NCBI GenBank assembly: GCA_963719855.1
Contig: CAVRDK010000003.1
Span: 1-64,000 of the forward strand
Direction: 5' to 3'
Source of the DNA: CAIQPV01 sp963719855
GTDB lineage: Bacteria; Pseudomonadota; Gammaproteobacteria; Burkholderiales; Gallionellaceae
DNA length: 64,000 bases
The position numbers and the translations under genes are program-made. Positions 11,116 through 19,943 of the stretch are shown here, in pieces. The notes beneath the pieces are model-generated. The model did no database searches, was not told where the DNA came from, and saw only the letters and a list, made by a program, of their open reading frames with translations. Position 1 is the first letter of the stretch. The number at the start of each line of letters is the position of its first letter.

Positions 11116-12009
11116 TTAGCCGCGTGGGTGATGCATCGCGTGCAGCTGCTTCAACCGTTCCCGCGCCACATGGGTGTAAATCTGCGTGGTGGATATATCC
11201 GCATGGCCCAATAACATCTGCACCACGCGCAAATCCGCGCCGTGGTTGAGCAGGTGGGTGGCGAAGGCGTGGCGCAGGGTGTGCGGGGAAAGCGACTTGT
11301 TTAGCCCGCCATGCTTGGCGTGCTTCTTGATCAGATACCAGAACATCTGCCGCGTCATACTTTCAGCACGTGCGGTGACAAACAGTGCATCGCTGAGTTT
11401 GCCCGTCAGCAGCGCCGGGCGGCCATCAGCAAGGTAGAGCCTGATCCAGTCCAGCGCCTCCTCGCCCAGCGGCACCAGACGTTCCTTGCTGCCCTTGCCC
11501 ATCACGCGCACCACGCCCATATCTAAACTCACCTGCGCCACGCTGAGGGTGACCAGCTCGGACACGCGCAGGCCGGTGGCATACAGCACTTCCAGCATGG
11601 TGCGGTCGCGCAGGCCCAGCGGGGTTTGCACATCCGGCGCGTCCAGCAACTGCTCGACATCCTGTTCGGTGAGGCTCTTGGGCAGGCTGCGCGGCAGCTT
11701 GGGCGGGGCAATTTGCAGCGTGGGGTCGGTGGCGATCTTGTTTTGCCGCAGCAGGTAACGGAACAGGCGTTTGAGGCTGGAGATGGCGCGGCCGGTGCTG
11801 GTGGCCTTGGCTTTCTGTTTGAACAGATGCGCGAGGAAGCCTTGTATGTCGGCATGCGTGGTTTCCAGTATTGGAACATTGCGCTGCTGCTCCAGCCACA
11901 CGGCGAATTTGTTCAGGTCGCGGCGGTAGCTTTCCAGCGTGTTGCGCGACAGGCCGTCCTCCAGCCACAGGCTGTCGCTGAATTCGTCGAGCAGGTCGGT
12001 GTTATTCAT
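11116..12009 (-). CDS. xerD: Tyrosine recombinase XerD
   Basis: Site-specific recombinase that with XerC resolves chromosome dimers at dif under FtsK control. At 297 residues it is full length, with the N-terminal SAM-like DNA-binding domain (residues 1-105) and the catalytic domain. All catalytic residues are visible: R148 (ATGLRVSEL), K172, H243 and R246 (SPHTLRHAFATHLL), H269 (LGHADISTT) and Y278 (QIYTH). It is downstream of ogt with a 4-nt overlap. Its position at the border of the accessory island is not evidence of a phage integrase; the sequence is clearly XerD-like. Confidence 0.95.
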   Translation of the reverse strand: MNNTDLLDEFSDSLWLEDGLSRNTLESYRRDLNKFAVWLEQQRNVPILETTHADIQGFLAHLFKQKAKATSTGRAISSLKRLFRYLLRQNKIATDPTLQIAPPKLPRSLPKSLTEQDVEQLLDAPDVQTPLGLRDRTMLEVLYATGLRVSELVTLSVAQVSLDMGVVRVMGKGSKERLVPLGEEALDWIRLYLADGRPALLTGKLSDALFVTARAESMTRQMFWYLIKKHAKHGGLNKSLSPHTLRHAFATHLLNHGADLRVVQMLLGHADISTTQIYTHVARERLKQLHAMHHPRG

Positions 12010-12566
12010 TTTTCTCCCCTCGCCCCTTGCGGGAGAGGGGCTGGGGGAGAGAGGGGAGCCGCGTTTCTACCCTCTCCCCTGCCCTCTCCCTGCAAGGGAG
12101 AGGGAGTTGTTGTTTCATGCGCCAGCAGCCAGCGCTTGATGTCCAGCGCATCACCGCCGCTGTGGTGCATGAAACCACCTAAGCCTGCCTTGCCCACCAC
12201 GCGATGGCAGGGAATGATCACGGGAATGGGATTGTTGCCACACGCCTGGCCGACCGCGCGCGGCGCGGAGCCGATCTGCGCAGCGAGGTCGCCATAAGTT
12301 TGCACTTGCCCGCGCGGGATGGCGCACATCGCCTGCCATACTTTGTTCTGGTGCACCGTGCCGCCGGGTTGGAGCGGTAGATCGAAACGAAAATCGGGAT
12401 CGGCAAAGTACGCAAACAATTGTTCGTTTACCTTTTGCGCAAAAGCATTGCGCGGCGGTTGCAGTGTAGTATCCGGCGCGAGGAATTCGATGCCAGTCAA
12501 CGCGTCATCCGTGCAGAGGATGCCGAGTACGCCGAAGGGCGCTTGCAGTTTCGCCTGATAGTCCAT
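12006..12566 (-). CDS. ogt: Methylated-DNA--protein-cysteine methyltransferase
   Basis: Suicidal repair protein that removes methyl groups from O6-methylguanine and O4-methylthymine in DNA onto its own cysteine. From ATG 12566 it has 186 residues. The active site VIIPCHRVVG places C120 as acceptor; the upstream PRGQVQTYGDLA helix-turn-helix and the GGFMHHSGG loop are present. A normal Ogt would end near residue 150. The extra 36 residues, rich in Pro, Gly and Arg, are translated from palindromic repeat copy D, which also contributes the stop that overlaps xerD. Confidence 0.94.
   Translation of the reverse strand: MDYQAKLQAPFGVLGILCTDDALTGIEFLAPDTTLQPPRNAFAQKVNEQLFAYFADPDFRFDLPLQPGGTVHQNKVWQAMCAIPRGQVQTYGDLAAQIGSAPRAVGQACGNNPIPVIIPCHRVVGKAGLGGFMHHSGGDALDIKRWLLAHETTTPSPLQGEGRGEGRNAAPLSPPAPLPQGARGEK
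12011..12105. repeat. BIME-like palindromic repeat, copy D (inside the ogt 3' end)
   Basis: Paired inverted C/G-rich units, CTCCCCTCGCCCCTTGCGGG and CCTCTCCCTGCAAGGGAGAG, resemble copies A, B and C but are more diverged. The element lies within the ogt coding frame and just upstream of xerD. Confidence 0.7.
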
Positions 12567-12624
12567 GCGAGAATGATAGCGCAATAGAAAACGGGAGGCA
12601 TCGCATATCTGGTGTAATAGAAAC

Positions 12625-12660
12625 CTCGCCAGCCGCTTCATCAACGAAGCGCTTGGCGAG
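12625..12660 (-). terminator. Long hairpin downstream of the LuxR-type regulator
   Basis: Arms CTCGCCAGCCGCTTC and GAAGCGCTTGGCGAG flank ATCAAC. It lies between the regulator at 12785 and ogt, both read leftward. The T-rich tract after it is weak, so it could be an inefficient terminator or an mRNA-stabilising hairpin. Confidence 0.45.
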
Positions 12661-12784
12661 TTGATTACTATCAGGCAGATTCATCTGGCTGATTGTCCGA
12701 AATCAGACACTGGCGGAAAACAGAATCGCGGCAAGTGTAATTTATCAGTCCGCACTATTGGCGAACGCCACTGCCACAGTAACA

Positions 12785-13417
12785 TCACATAGACGTCAGG
12801 CCATTACGGACGGCGTACTTGGTTAATTCAGCTACGGTATGCAGGTTGAGTTTTTCCATGATATTGCGGCGGTGTACATCAACCGTGCTGGGGGAAATAA
12901 ACAGGCGACTTCCGATCGCCCTGGAAGTGCCACCCTCCGCAAGAAGCTGTAGCACCTCGCGTTCGCGCGACCCGAGATGCGGGACACCCTCCATAGGGTA
13001 GTGACCGGTATTATCGACTACTGCCGCTGCGACTTCCGGGCACACGTATTTTTGGCCTTTCATTACAGCCTGCAAGGCACGCACTAATTCACTAACTGAG
13101 TCTTCCTTGATTATATAGGCGGAGGCGCCGGCCTCAAGAATTTCCAGAACATGCTTATGGGCCAAAGCTGTCAAGGCGATAATCTTGATTTTCGGATATC
13201 GCGCAACCAAACGCCGTGTCACTTCGATGCCGTTCATGCCGGGCATACCAATGTCCATCACAACCACATCCGGCAGTAATGATGCGACAAGTTCCAGCAC
13301 TTCGCGCCCATCATTAACCACTCCCACTATTTTTATGCCCTTCTCATTTTCCAAAAAATAACTCAAAGTCTCGGTCAACACTTTGTGGGCGTCGGCCAGA
13401 ATTATTCGAATAGTCAT
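12785..13417 (-). CDS. NarL/FixJ-family response regulator
   Basis: Two-component regulator of 210 residues: receiver domain (about 3-120) and LuxR-type HTH (about 145-205). The phosphoacceptor is D55 in VVVMDIGMPG; the usual acidic pair near the N-terminus is reduced to a single aspartate, D9 in LADAHK. The lysine and T/S positions of the receiver are conserved (IIALTALAH, YIIKEDS). The HTH carries LGSREREVLQLLAEG and SPSTVDVHRRNIMEKL. No kinase gene is adjacent on the same strand; the PAS kinase at 14703 is a possible partner only by neighbourhood. Confidence 0.9.
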   Translation of the reverse strand: MTIRIILADAHKVLTETLSYFLENEKGIKIVGVVNDGREVLELVASLLPDVVVMDIGMPGMNGIEVTRRLVARYPKIKIIALTALAHKHVLEILEAGASAYIIKEDSVSELVRALQAVMKGQKYVCPEVAAAVVDNTGHYPMEGVPHLGSREREVLQLLAEGGTSRAIGSRLFISPSTVDVHRRNIMEKLNLHTVAELTKYAVRNGLTSM

Positions 13418-13623
13418 GGTGATATCCCTTTGATTGATATGGTGGTGGTGAGCGCCTTATTTATTTAAGATGGATCTACCCTAGACTCATTTCATATTGA
13501 AAAAGCCCCATCATTCCATCCCCGTGATGCTCACCAAGACTAAATAATGAATTCATATGCATTGCTGCTCTGTGTGCTAGCGCACATAACCAAAAATAAT
13601 TTACTCTCAGCGGCCGTGCTGGA

Positions 13624-13959
13624 TCAGCGGCGCAAAATCAGCACACCAAGAGCGAGTCCGAGCGCCGCTGCAACACCCATGGACTGCCAAGGATTATCAT
13701 GCACGTAACCATCGGTAGTTCTGGTTGCCACTTTGACTTTTTCAACAACCGATGCCTGAGCCTCAACCAGACGCGCCTTGGCTACCTGTAGCGACTCGCC
13801 GACCTTGGTGCGCGCCGCCGCAACCCGCTCCCCAGCCTGGTTAGCGGTGGCCTTCAATAGCTCCTCCATATCAACCACGACCGCCCTCATGTCTTCCATC
13901 AGATTCTCCTTGGAAACCTGCTCCGCTGCCATTTCGCTTGCTACTCTTGGTGCATTCAT
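13624..13959 (-). CDS. DUF883 (ElaB/YqjD-like) membrane-anchored protein
   Basis: A 111-residue protein with a long amphipathic helical region (about 20-80, rich in Ala, Glu and Lys) and a single C-terminal membrane helix, VAAALGLALGVLILRR, preceded by DNPWQS. This is the ElaB/YqjD/DUF883 architecture, in which E. coli members are tail-anchored in the inner membrane and bind ribosomes in stationary phase. A clear AAGGAGTTCGAT ribosome site precedes the ATG. It is a single-gene unit. Confidence 0.85.
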   Translation of the reverse strand: MNAPRVASEMAAEQVSKENLMEDMRAVVVDMEELLKATANQAGERVAAARTKVGESLQVAKARLVEAQASVVEKVKVATRTTDGYVHDNPWQSMGVAAALGLALGVLILRR

Positions 13960-14297
13960 ATCGAACTCCTTTATCGTTAAGACTGTGGTTCCACGGGGGG
14001 CATTCTGACGATGCGACAGATTTTAATACATAGGTAATTTGCCTAATTAATGCTAAGAGAATTCAGAAATATCTCATCAGCGTTTGTCCTATACTTACCT
14101 ACCGCCCATATTAATTGTGGTAGCTGAATGGAGCCCCCACTTCTGGGGTGACTCATGCCCGACTACGCTTAATCATGGTTTGATGGTGTCAGGACGGTTT
14201 AACTGGATATTCTTCTCAACACAGAAGCTAACCAACCTTGAAAATTTTCGGTTTAAGAAGCGCGGCGGATAATGCTCGAACTCGTATTGCCCGAAAA

Positions 14298-14489
14298 TCA
14301 GGGTTGACCGATTCTCAAATCAGAATGCGCACTTTTGCTCTCTGTTGAGTGAAGAGCTTCATATCTTGCCCGCAACTCATGGATTTTTGGTGAGGTTGGG
14401 GCGGAATATGAGCCGGAAGACAATCTGCCGAACGGGTTGCGCACGCGATCATCTGGATAAGCTTTTAAAGCTGGATTGACGGGTAACAT
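14298..14489 (-). CDS. Small hypothetical protein, 63 residues
   Basis: Not recognised. The ATG at 14489 has an excellent ribosome-binding site (GAAGGAGAGGCC). The product is hydrophilic, has no membrane segment or signal peptide, and contains a short charged helix-like stretch (HELRARYEALHSTES). It lies divergent to the PAS kinase with about 210 nt between them. Coding is supported mainly by the start signal, so this is tentative. Confidence 0.4.
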   Translation of the reverse strand: MLPVNPALKAYPDDRVRNPFGRLSSGSYSAPTSPKIHELRARYEALHSTESKSAHSDLRIGQP

Positions 14490-14562
14490 GGCCTCTCCTT
14501 CTTCTAAAATTTCACTGCATGAAAGTTACCCCAATATTGCGACCAAATAAATACGTGCCGAT

Positions 14563-14584
14563 ACATACGTAGAAATACGTATGT
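14563..14584. promoter_or_regulatory. Perfect 9-bp inverted repeat upstream of the PAS kinase
   Basis: ACATACGTA and TACGTATGT flank GAAA. A 22-bp palindrome of this symmetry between two divergent genes is a likely binding site for a dimeric regulator such as the FixJ-like protein encoded downstream, but the binder is not known. Confidence 0.5.
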
Positions 14585-14702
14585 CGATGGCAATGAGTAG
14601 CTATTCCCTTTCCATTCAGAGTAGTATTCACCTGCAAGGTGATGCGTTGCGCCCTTCCCTTCATGGAGAAGGAAAAAATCACCGGTTATTTAAGGGGATT
14701 CT

Positions 14703-16734
14703 GTGGGCAAAAGGCGAAGCGAAGCGGACACGCTGCGCACCGAAGCCGAGGCGCAACTCGATCATGCGTCTCCGGCGGAGGCGCCAGTCCGCTCCGCCGA
14801 GGAACTTCTGTACGAACTCCATGTGCATCAGATCGAACTGGAAATGCAGAGCGATACACTGCGGCAAGCCCAGGTCACTCTGGAGGAATCCCGCGACCGC
14901 TACGTTGACTTTTATGACTTCGCTCCCACCGGTTATATCACCCTCAGCCACGAAGCCCTGATAACTGAAATCAACCTCACCGGCGCTAGGCTACTCGGGA
15001 AAGAGCGCAGTAATCTGGTAAACCGCCGCTTTGCCCAGTTTGTTGCACCCGAAGATAGCGACCGCTGGCATCGGCATTTCATGGCCGTGCTGCAACACGA
15101 CAGCAAACAGAGCTACGAACTGGAAATCCTGCGCGACGATGGGTCGCGCTTGCATGTCCAGCTTGATTCCCTGCGTCTGATAAAAGATGACAAGGCGCCC
15201 GTGGTGCGCAGCGTACTGGCCGACATCACCGAGCGCAAACTCGTAGAAGCCGCTTTGCATGAAAGCGAAAACCGTCAGCGCTTGCTTGAAACTCAGAAAA
15301 CTCGCACAGACCTCTCTGGATGGATTTTGGATGATGAGGGCAAAGGATGCGCGGATCACCGAAACCAACGATGTGTTTTGCCGCATGGTTGGCTATTCGC
15401 GGGAAGAGTTGCTAGCCATGCGTATCTTTGAGCTGGAAGCTTTTGAAAAACCAGATGAAACAGAAGCGCACATTAAAAAAGTCATGGAAATCGGCTATGA
15501 CCGCTTCGAAACATGCCTCCGTCACAAGCAGGGGCGCTTGATCAATCTCGAAATAAGCACCTCTTACTCGGAAATGAACGGTGGCATATTTTTTGTGTTC
15601 GCCCGCGACATCACTGAACGCAAACAAACCGAGGGGATTCTTAGAAAATCTCATGGCCAGTTAAAGACATTCATCCAGCATGCCCCCATCAGTATTGCCA
15701 TGCTTGACCGGGGCATGAACTATCTGGCCACCAGTGGCCTCTGGTTAGCGGAATATGGCCGGGGTTATGCTGACCTGATTGGGCGCAATCATTACGAGAC
15801 ATACCCGGGCATGCCTGCCGAGTGGAAGGCTATCCATCAGCAGGCTCTGGCCGGAGCCACCCTGGAAAATAACGATGACATGTGGATTCTGGGCGACGGC
15901 AGCAAACACTGGCTGCGCTGGGCGGTACTGCCTTGGACAGATGAAAATGGAGAAATTGGCGGAATCATCATTTCCACCGAGGATATTACCGCTCAAAAAA
16001 TGATGGGAAAGGAAATTCTGGAACGCCGGAATGAAATGGCATATCTGCAAAAACTATATGTCGCCGACCAGACCGCCGCCGCCATCGCCCACGAATTGAA
16101 TCAGCCGCTGCTGGCCATCGCCTCATATAGCAAGGCTGCGCTCATGATGATGGAAGCCGAAAAACCCGACTATGATGAAATCCGCAACGCCATCGAGGAA
16201 AGCGAACGGCAAGCCCATCGCGCTGGTAAATCAATGCGCGAACTGCTCGAATTTTTGAGAATGAAAGAATTTCCGAGCGAGGCATTTGACCTCAACAAGG
16301 AAATCCATAACAGCCTGAACGCTGCCCAATCGGAATACGAACTGCAATTCGATTCCATTCTCCGGCTGGAAGAAGGACTTCCTTTGGTCAGTGCCAACCG
16401 CGCACAGATACAAAAGGTGCTTTTCAATCTGCTATGCAACGGCATCGAGGCCATGCATGAATCCGGTGTGCCATTGCCTGCCATTACCGTGACTGTGTGC
16501 GCAATGAAAGATAGAAACGTTGCTCAATTGACGATACAGGACAATGGGCCGGGCGTTGAAAAAGAAAATTTTAATCGCCTGTTCGAACCCTTCTTTACCA
16601 CTAAGGCCAAGGGTATCGGTATGGGACTCGCTGTCAGCCGTTCTCTGATTGAGGCCAATGGCGGCAAGTTATGGATTGGCACACAAGAAGATTCCGGCGC
16701 CACATTCCATCTTACCTTGCCCTTTGCAACATGA
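14703..16734 (+). CDS. Multi-PAS sensor histidine kinase (frameshifted)
   Basis: Two overlapping frames join into one product of about 676 residues if one A is removed from the AAAA run at 15297-15300, giving LLETQKLAQTSLDGFW. Three PAS domains follow in order: about 65-185 (ending DITERK), about 200-320 (ending DITERK) and about 330-440 (ending STEDITAQK). The kinase core has an H-box AAAIAHELNQPLLAI and a GHKL ATPase with DNGPGV, FFTTKAKGIGMGL and a C-terminal GATFHLTLP, typical of FixL/TodS-type kinases. No membrane segment is seen, so it is probably cytoplasmic. The stop overlaps the next gene's ATG, so they form a two-component pair. Confidence 0.85.
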
Positions 16735-17342
16735 GCGACCATGCCACAGTATTCATCGTAGATGATGACGCAGCAGTGCGGGATTCGCTCCGCATGATGA
16801 TGAAAGCTGCCGGCTATGCCGTCGCAACCTTCCCGTGCGCAAATGATTTCCTGGATGTCTGCACGCCAGAAACTCAGGGATGCATCATCCTTGACGTGAA
16901 CATGCCCAACATGGATGGGCCAACGTTGCAGGCAGAGCTGACACATCGCGGTTTCCGACTGCCAATTATTTTTCTTACCGGACAAGGCACCATACCGCTA
17001 TCGGTGCGCACCCTCAAGGCAGGTGCGCTGGACTTTCTGACCAAGCCAGTGGCGGGATCAGTATTGCTGGCTCGCGTGCAGGAAGCATTGGAACAGTGTT
17101 CTATCCAGCAAAAACAGGCCAATGTTTCTAAATATATCGCCGCGCGACTGGCAATGCTTACTGACCGCGAGCGGGAAGTCATGATGCTGGCTGTTGCGGG
17201 GCATACCAGCAAGGAAATTGCAGTGCGCCTGAACATAAGTTATCGGACGGTGGAAATTCATCGCGCTCATGTCATGCAGAAAACCGGCGCATCCAACTTG
17301 CTGGAACTCGCACGCATCGCCGCGCTTCAGCCACCGCAATAA
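16731..17342 (+). CDS. FixJ-family response regulator
   Basis: A 203-residue regulator beginning MSDHATVFIVDDD, whose ATG overlaps the kinase stop (ATGA). The receiver has acidic residues D11-D13, phosphoacceptor D55 in CIILDVNMPNMDG and the lysine in LDFLTKPV. The C-terminal LuxR-type HTH contains LTDREREVMMLAVAGHTSKEIA and NISYRTVEIHRAHVMQK, close to FixJ. It probably activates genes in response to the adjacent PAS kinase; targets are unknown, with the palindrome at 14563 a candidate for autoregulation. Confidence 0.93.
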   Translation: MSDHATVFIVDDDAAVRDSLRMMMKAAGYAVATFPCANDFLDVCTPETQGCIILDVNMPNMDGPTLQAELTHRGFRLPIIFLTGQGTIPLSVRTLKAGALDFLTKPVAGSVLLARVQEALEQCSIQQKQANVSKYIAARLAMLTDREREVMMLAVAGHTSKEIAVRLNISYRTVEIHRAHVMQKTGASNLLELARIAALQPPQ

Positions 17343-17503
17343 ATGCTGCGACCGAAAATTTCTACGCGCACGCTCACCTTCTTAACATTAGCCTAACACT
17401 TACCGGGTAATCTGTATCCGTCATTTACCGCATTTTGTGCTGTTGCCGCATAAAGCCCTATAATCCGAAGAATTGCACTTCATTCCCGATAATTCAAACA
17501 GCC

Positions 17504-19852
17504 ATGCCTATAATCCAGCGCCTTCAAAAGCTATCTTCCGTCTGGCTTTTGCTGCTTTCGGTAGCCTTCTCCGTGGTTGGGGCGGAAATTATCGTCTGCG
17601 GGATGGAGTTGATGCTGAAAGGCGAGATTACTTACGATTTTCTGTTGACGGGGTTTGTAACTTCCCTTTGCGTTGGGGCTCTGGTTACCGCCGCCCTGAC
17701 GTTTTTTCTCGAACAGCAGAGACGGATGACCGAACGCGTCGAGGTGCAGTCTACGGAGCTATCCGAAACGAATTATTCGTTGCTGCAAAAGCAGCAGTTC
17801 CTGGACGACATCATCAACAGTCTGGCGGGCATTTTTTACATGCTCGACGATCAGGGGCACATTATCCGGTGGAATGTTGAATTAGAGAAAGTCACCGGTT
17901 ATGCGGCGGATGAGTTGGCCAGGATGCAAGTACTGGATTTATTCGGGGAAAAAGACCTGGCGCTGATTGCTGAAAAGATGCAGGAAGTATTCGAGAAGGG
18001 CGAATCCTTCACTGAGGCCGAGCTCGTCATCAAAAACGGACGGAAGATACCTTACTACTTCACCGGGCGGCAGACGAACGAGGGAGGAAAAACCTACCTG
18101 GTAGGCCTTGGCATCGATATCAGCGAGCGTAAACGGATGGAGGAAACACTCAGGGAGCACGAAGCAAGATTGCGCTCCGTTTTTGAAGGCTCCAGCGATG
18201 CCATCATGCTGCTGACTGAAAAAGGTTTCTTCGATTGCAATGAACGCACGCTGGAAATATTCGGAATGAACAACAAACAGGAGTTTGTTGTATGCCATCC
18301 TTCCAATCTTTCGCCACATTCCCAGCCCGATGGGCGGGACTCTTTTTCATTGGCAAATGAGCGTATCAAGTTTGCCTTCGAGCATGGCGCGAACCGCTTT
18401 GAATGGATGCACCGCCGCAAGAATGGGGAGATTTTTCCTGCCGAGGTGCTGCTTTCCGCTTTTGAATATGGCGGTGAAAGGATACTGCAAGCAACGGTGC
18501 GCGATATTACCGAACGCAAGCAGACCGAGGAGCAATTGCATCACTTGGCCCATTACGATGTACTCACCGGCTTGCCCAACAGGACGCTATTCCTCGACCG
18601 CCTGGAGCAGGAGATCAGAAAATCGAACCGTTCCGGCCTTGCGCTGACGCTGCTCTACATCGACCTGGATCAATTCAAGGAAGTGAACGACACACTTGGA
18701 CACAATGTCGGCGATGCGTTGCTGGTGGAGGCGGCACATCGCATCACTGCCTGTGTGCGCGAAACGGATACCGTGGCGCGACTTGGCGGAGATGAGTTTA
18801 CCGTGATATTGGCGGAATTGGCCGACCTCGGCCATGTCGAACGCGTGGCGCAAGCCATTATCAGAACGCTGACCGATCCTTTTCAGTTGGGTGGCGAATC
18901 AGTTTATATCTCTGCCAGCATTGGCATTACCATTTACCCAACTGATGCCGCCGACGCGGAAAACTTGCTCAAAAATGCCGACCAGGCGATGTATGCCGCC
19001 AAGGGTAGCGGGCGCAACCGCTTCAGCTATTTCACCAATCTGTTGCAGGAAAAAGCGCTGGCGCGTTCGCAGTTGGTGAAAGACTTGCGCGGCGCAATGA
19101 CTGCCGGACAATTCAAGGTATATTTCCAGCCTATCGTCGAACTGGCAACCGGGACCGTGAGCAAGGGGGAAGCGCTGATACGCTGGCAACATCCGGAGCG
19201 CGGCATGGTCAACCCGGCGGAGTTCATCCCGCTTGCCGAAGAGACAGGCTTGATCAACGAAATCGGCGACTGGGTATTCAAAGAATCAGTGCATTGGGTG
19301 AAGCGCTGGAACGAATTTTGTCCCCATGGTTTTCAGGTCAGCGTGAACAAATCGCCCGTCCAGTTTCTTTCTGAAATTCATCATGATGACTGGCTGGACT
19401 ATTTGCGCGAAAGGGGTCTTTCCGGGCAATGCGTCACCATCGAGATCACCGAGGGCCTGCTGCTTAACGCAGCCTCCGCTGTCACCGACAAACTGCTCAG
19501 GTTCCGCGATGCCGGCATCCAGGTATCGATAGACGATTTCGGCACCGGCTACTCAGCACTGTCATACCTCAAGAAATTCGATATTGACTACCTCAAGATC
19601 GACCAGTCGTTTGTCCGCAACCTCGTTACCGACCCCAGCGATCTGGCCTTATCGGAAGCTATTATCGTCATGGCGCACAAACTCGGCCTGAAAGTGATTG
19701 CAGAGGGCGTAGAGACGGTGGAACAACGCAAGCTGCTGGCCGCAGCCGGTTGCGACTACGGTCAGGGGTATCTGTTTTCCAAAGCTGTTTCACCGGAAGA
19801 ATTCGAGGATTCATTAAGAGCAGGAACTTCTTATTACTTTGGGGAGCAGTAA
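17504..19852 (+). CDS. Membrane PAS-PAS-GGDEF-EAL c-di-GMP signalling protein
   Basis: A 782-residue protein with two N-terminal membrane helices (about 10-35 and 45-70), a short coiled coil, two PAS domains (about 95-215 and 220-340, each followed by DISERK or DITERK), a GGDEF domain and an EAL domain. The cyclase active site is intact (ARLGGDEF) with an upstream RETD inhibitory-site motif, and the phosphodiesterase keeps EALIRW and DDFGTGYSALSYL, so either activity is possible. The start chosen is the ATG at 17504; the longer frame from 17435 adds a non-conserved leader. It follows the FixJ-type regulator but is separated by 160 nt containing a TATAAT at 17459. Confidence 0.92.
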   Translation: MPIIQRLQKLSSVWLLLLSVAFSVVGAEIIVCGMELMLKGEITYDFLLTGFVTSLCVGALVTAALTFFLEQQRRMTERVEVQSTELSETNYSLLQKQQFLDDIINSLAGIFYMLDDQGHIIRWNVELEKVTGYAADELARMQVLDLFGEKDLALIAEKMQEVFEKGESFTEAELVIKNGRKIPYYFTGRQTNEGGKTYLVGLGIDISERKRMEETLREHEARLRSVFEGSSDAIMLLTEKGFFDCNERTLEIFGMNNKQEFVVCHPSNLSPHSQPDGRDSFSLANERIKFAFEHGANRFEWMHRRKNGEIFPAEVLLSAFEYGGERILQATVRDITERKQTEEQLHHLAHYDVLTGLPNRTLFLDRLEQEIRKSNRSGLALTLLYIDLDQFKEVNDTLGHNVGDALLVEAAHRITACVRETDTVARLGGDEFTVILAELADLGHVERVAQAIIRTLTDPFQLGGESVYISASIGITIYPTDAADAENLLKNADQAMYAAKGSGRNRFSYFTNLLQEKALARSQLVKDLRGAMTAGQFKVYFQPIVELATGTVSKGEALIRWQHPERGMVNPAEFIPLAEETGLINEIGDWVFKESVHWVKRWNEFCPHGFQVSVNKSPVQFLSEIHHDDWLDYLRERGLSGQCVTIEITEGLLLNAASAVTDKLLRFRDAGIQVSIDDFGTGYSALSYLKKFDIDYLKIDQSFVRNLVTDPSDLALSEAIIVMAHKLGLKVIAEGVETVEQRKLLAAAGCDYGQGYLFSKAVSPEEFEDSLRAGTSYYFGEQ

Positions 19853-19943
19853 TTTTGCGTGTACATCAAGTTAAATCTTGATCTGCCAGCAAGCATGATG
19901 CCCTGTTAGAATACGCGAGTTATTTAGTCAACATAGCCCTCCC

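Noticed and set aside
11116..12009. xerD as a phage or island integrase
   Set aside because: All features match housekeeping XerD (297 residues, full catalytic set) and no att repeat is seen.
15259..16734. PAS kinase as two separate genes
   Set aside because: The second frame begins inside a PAS linker with no start signal, and one base restores a continuous domain order.
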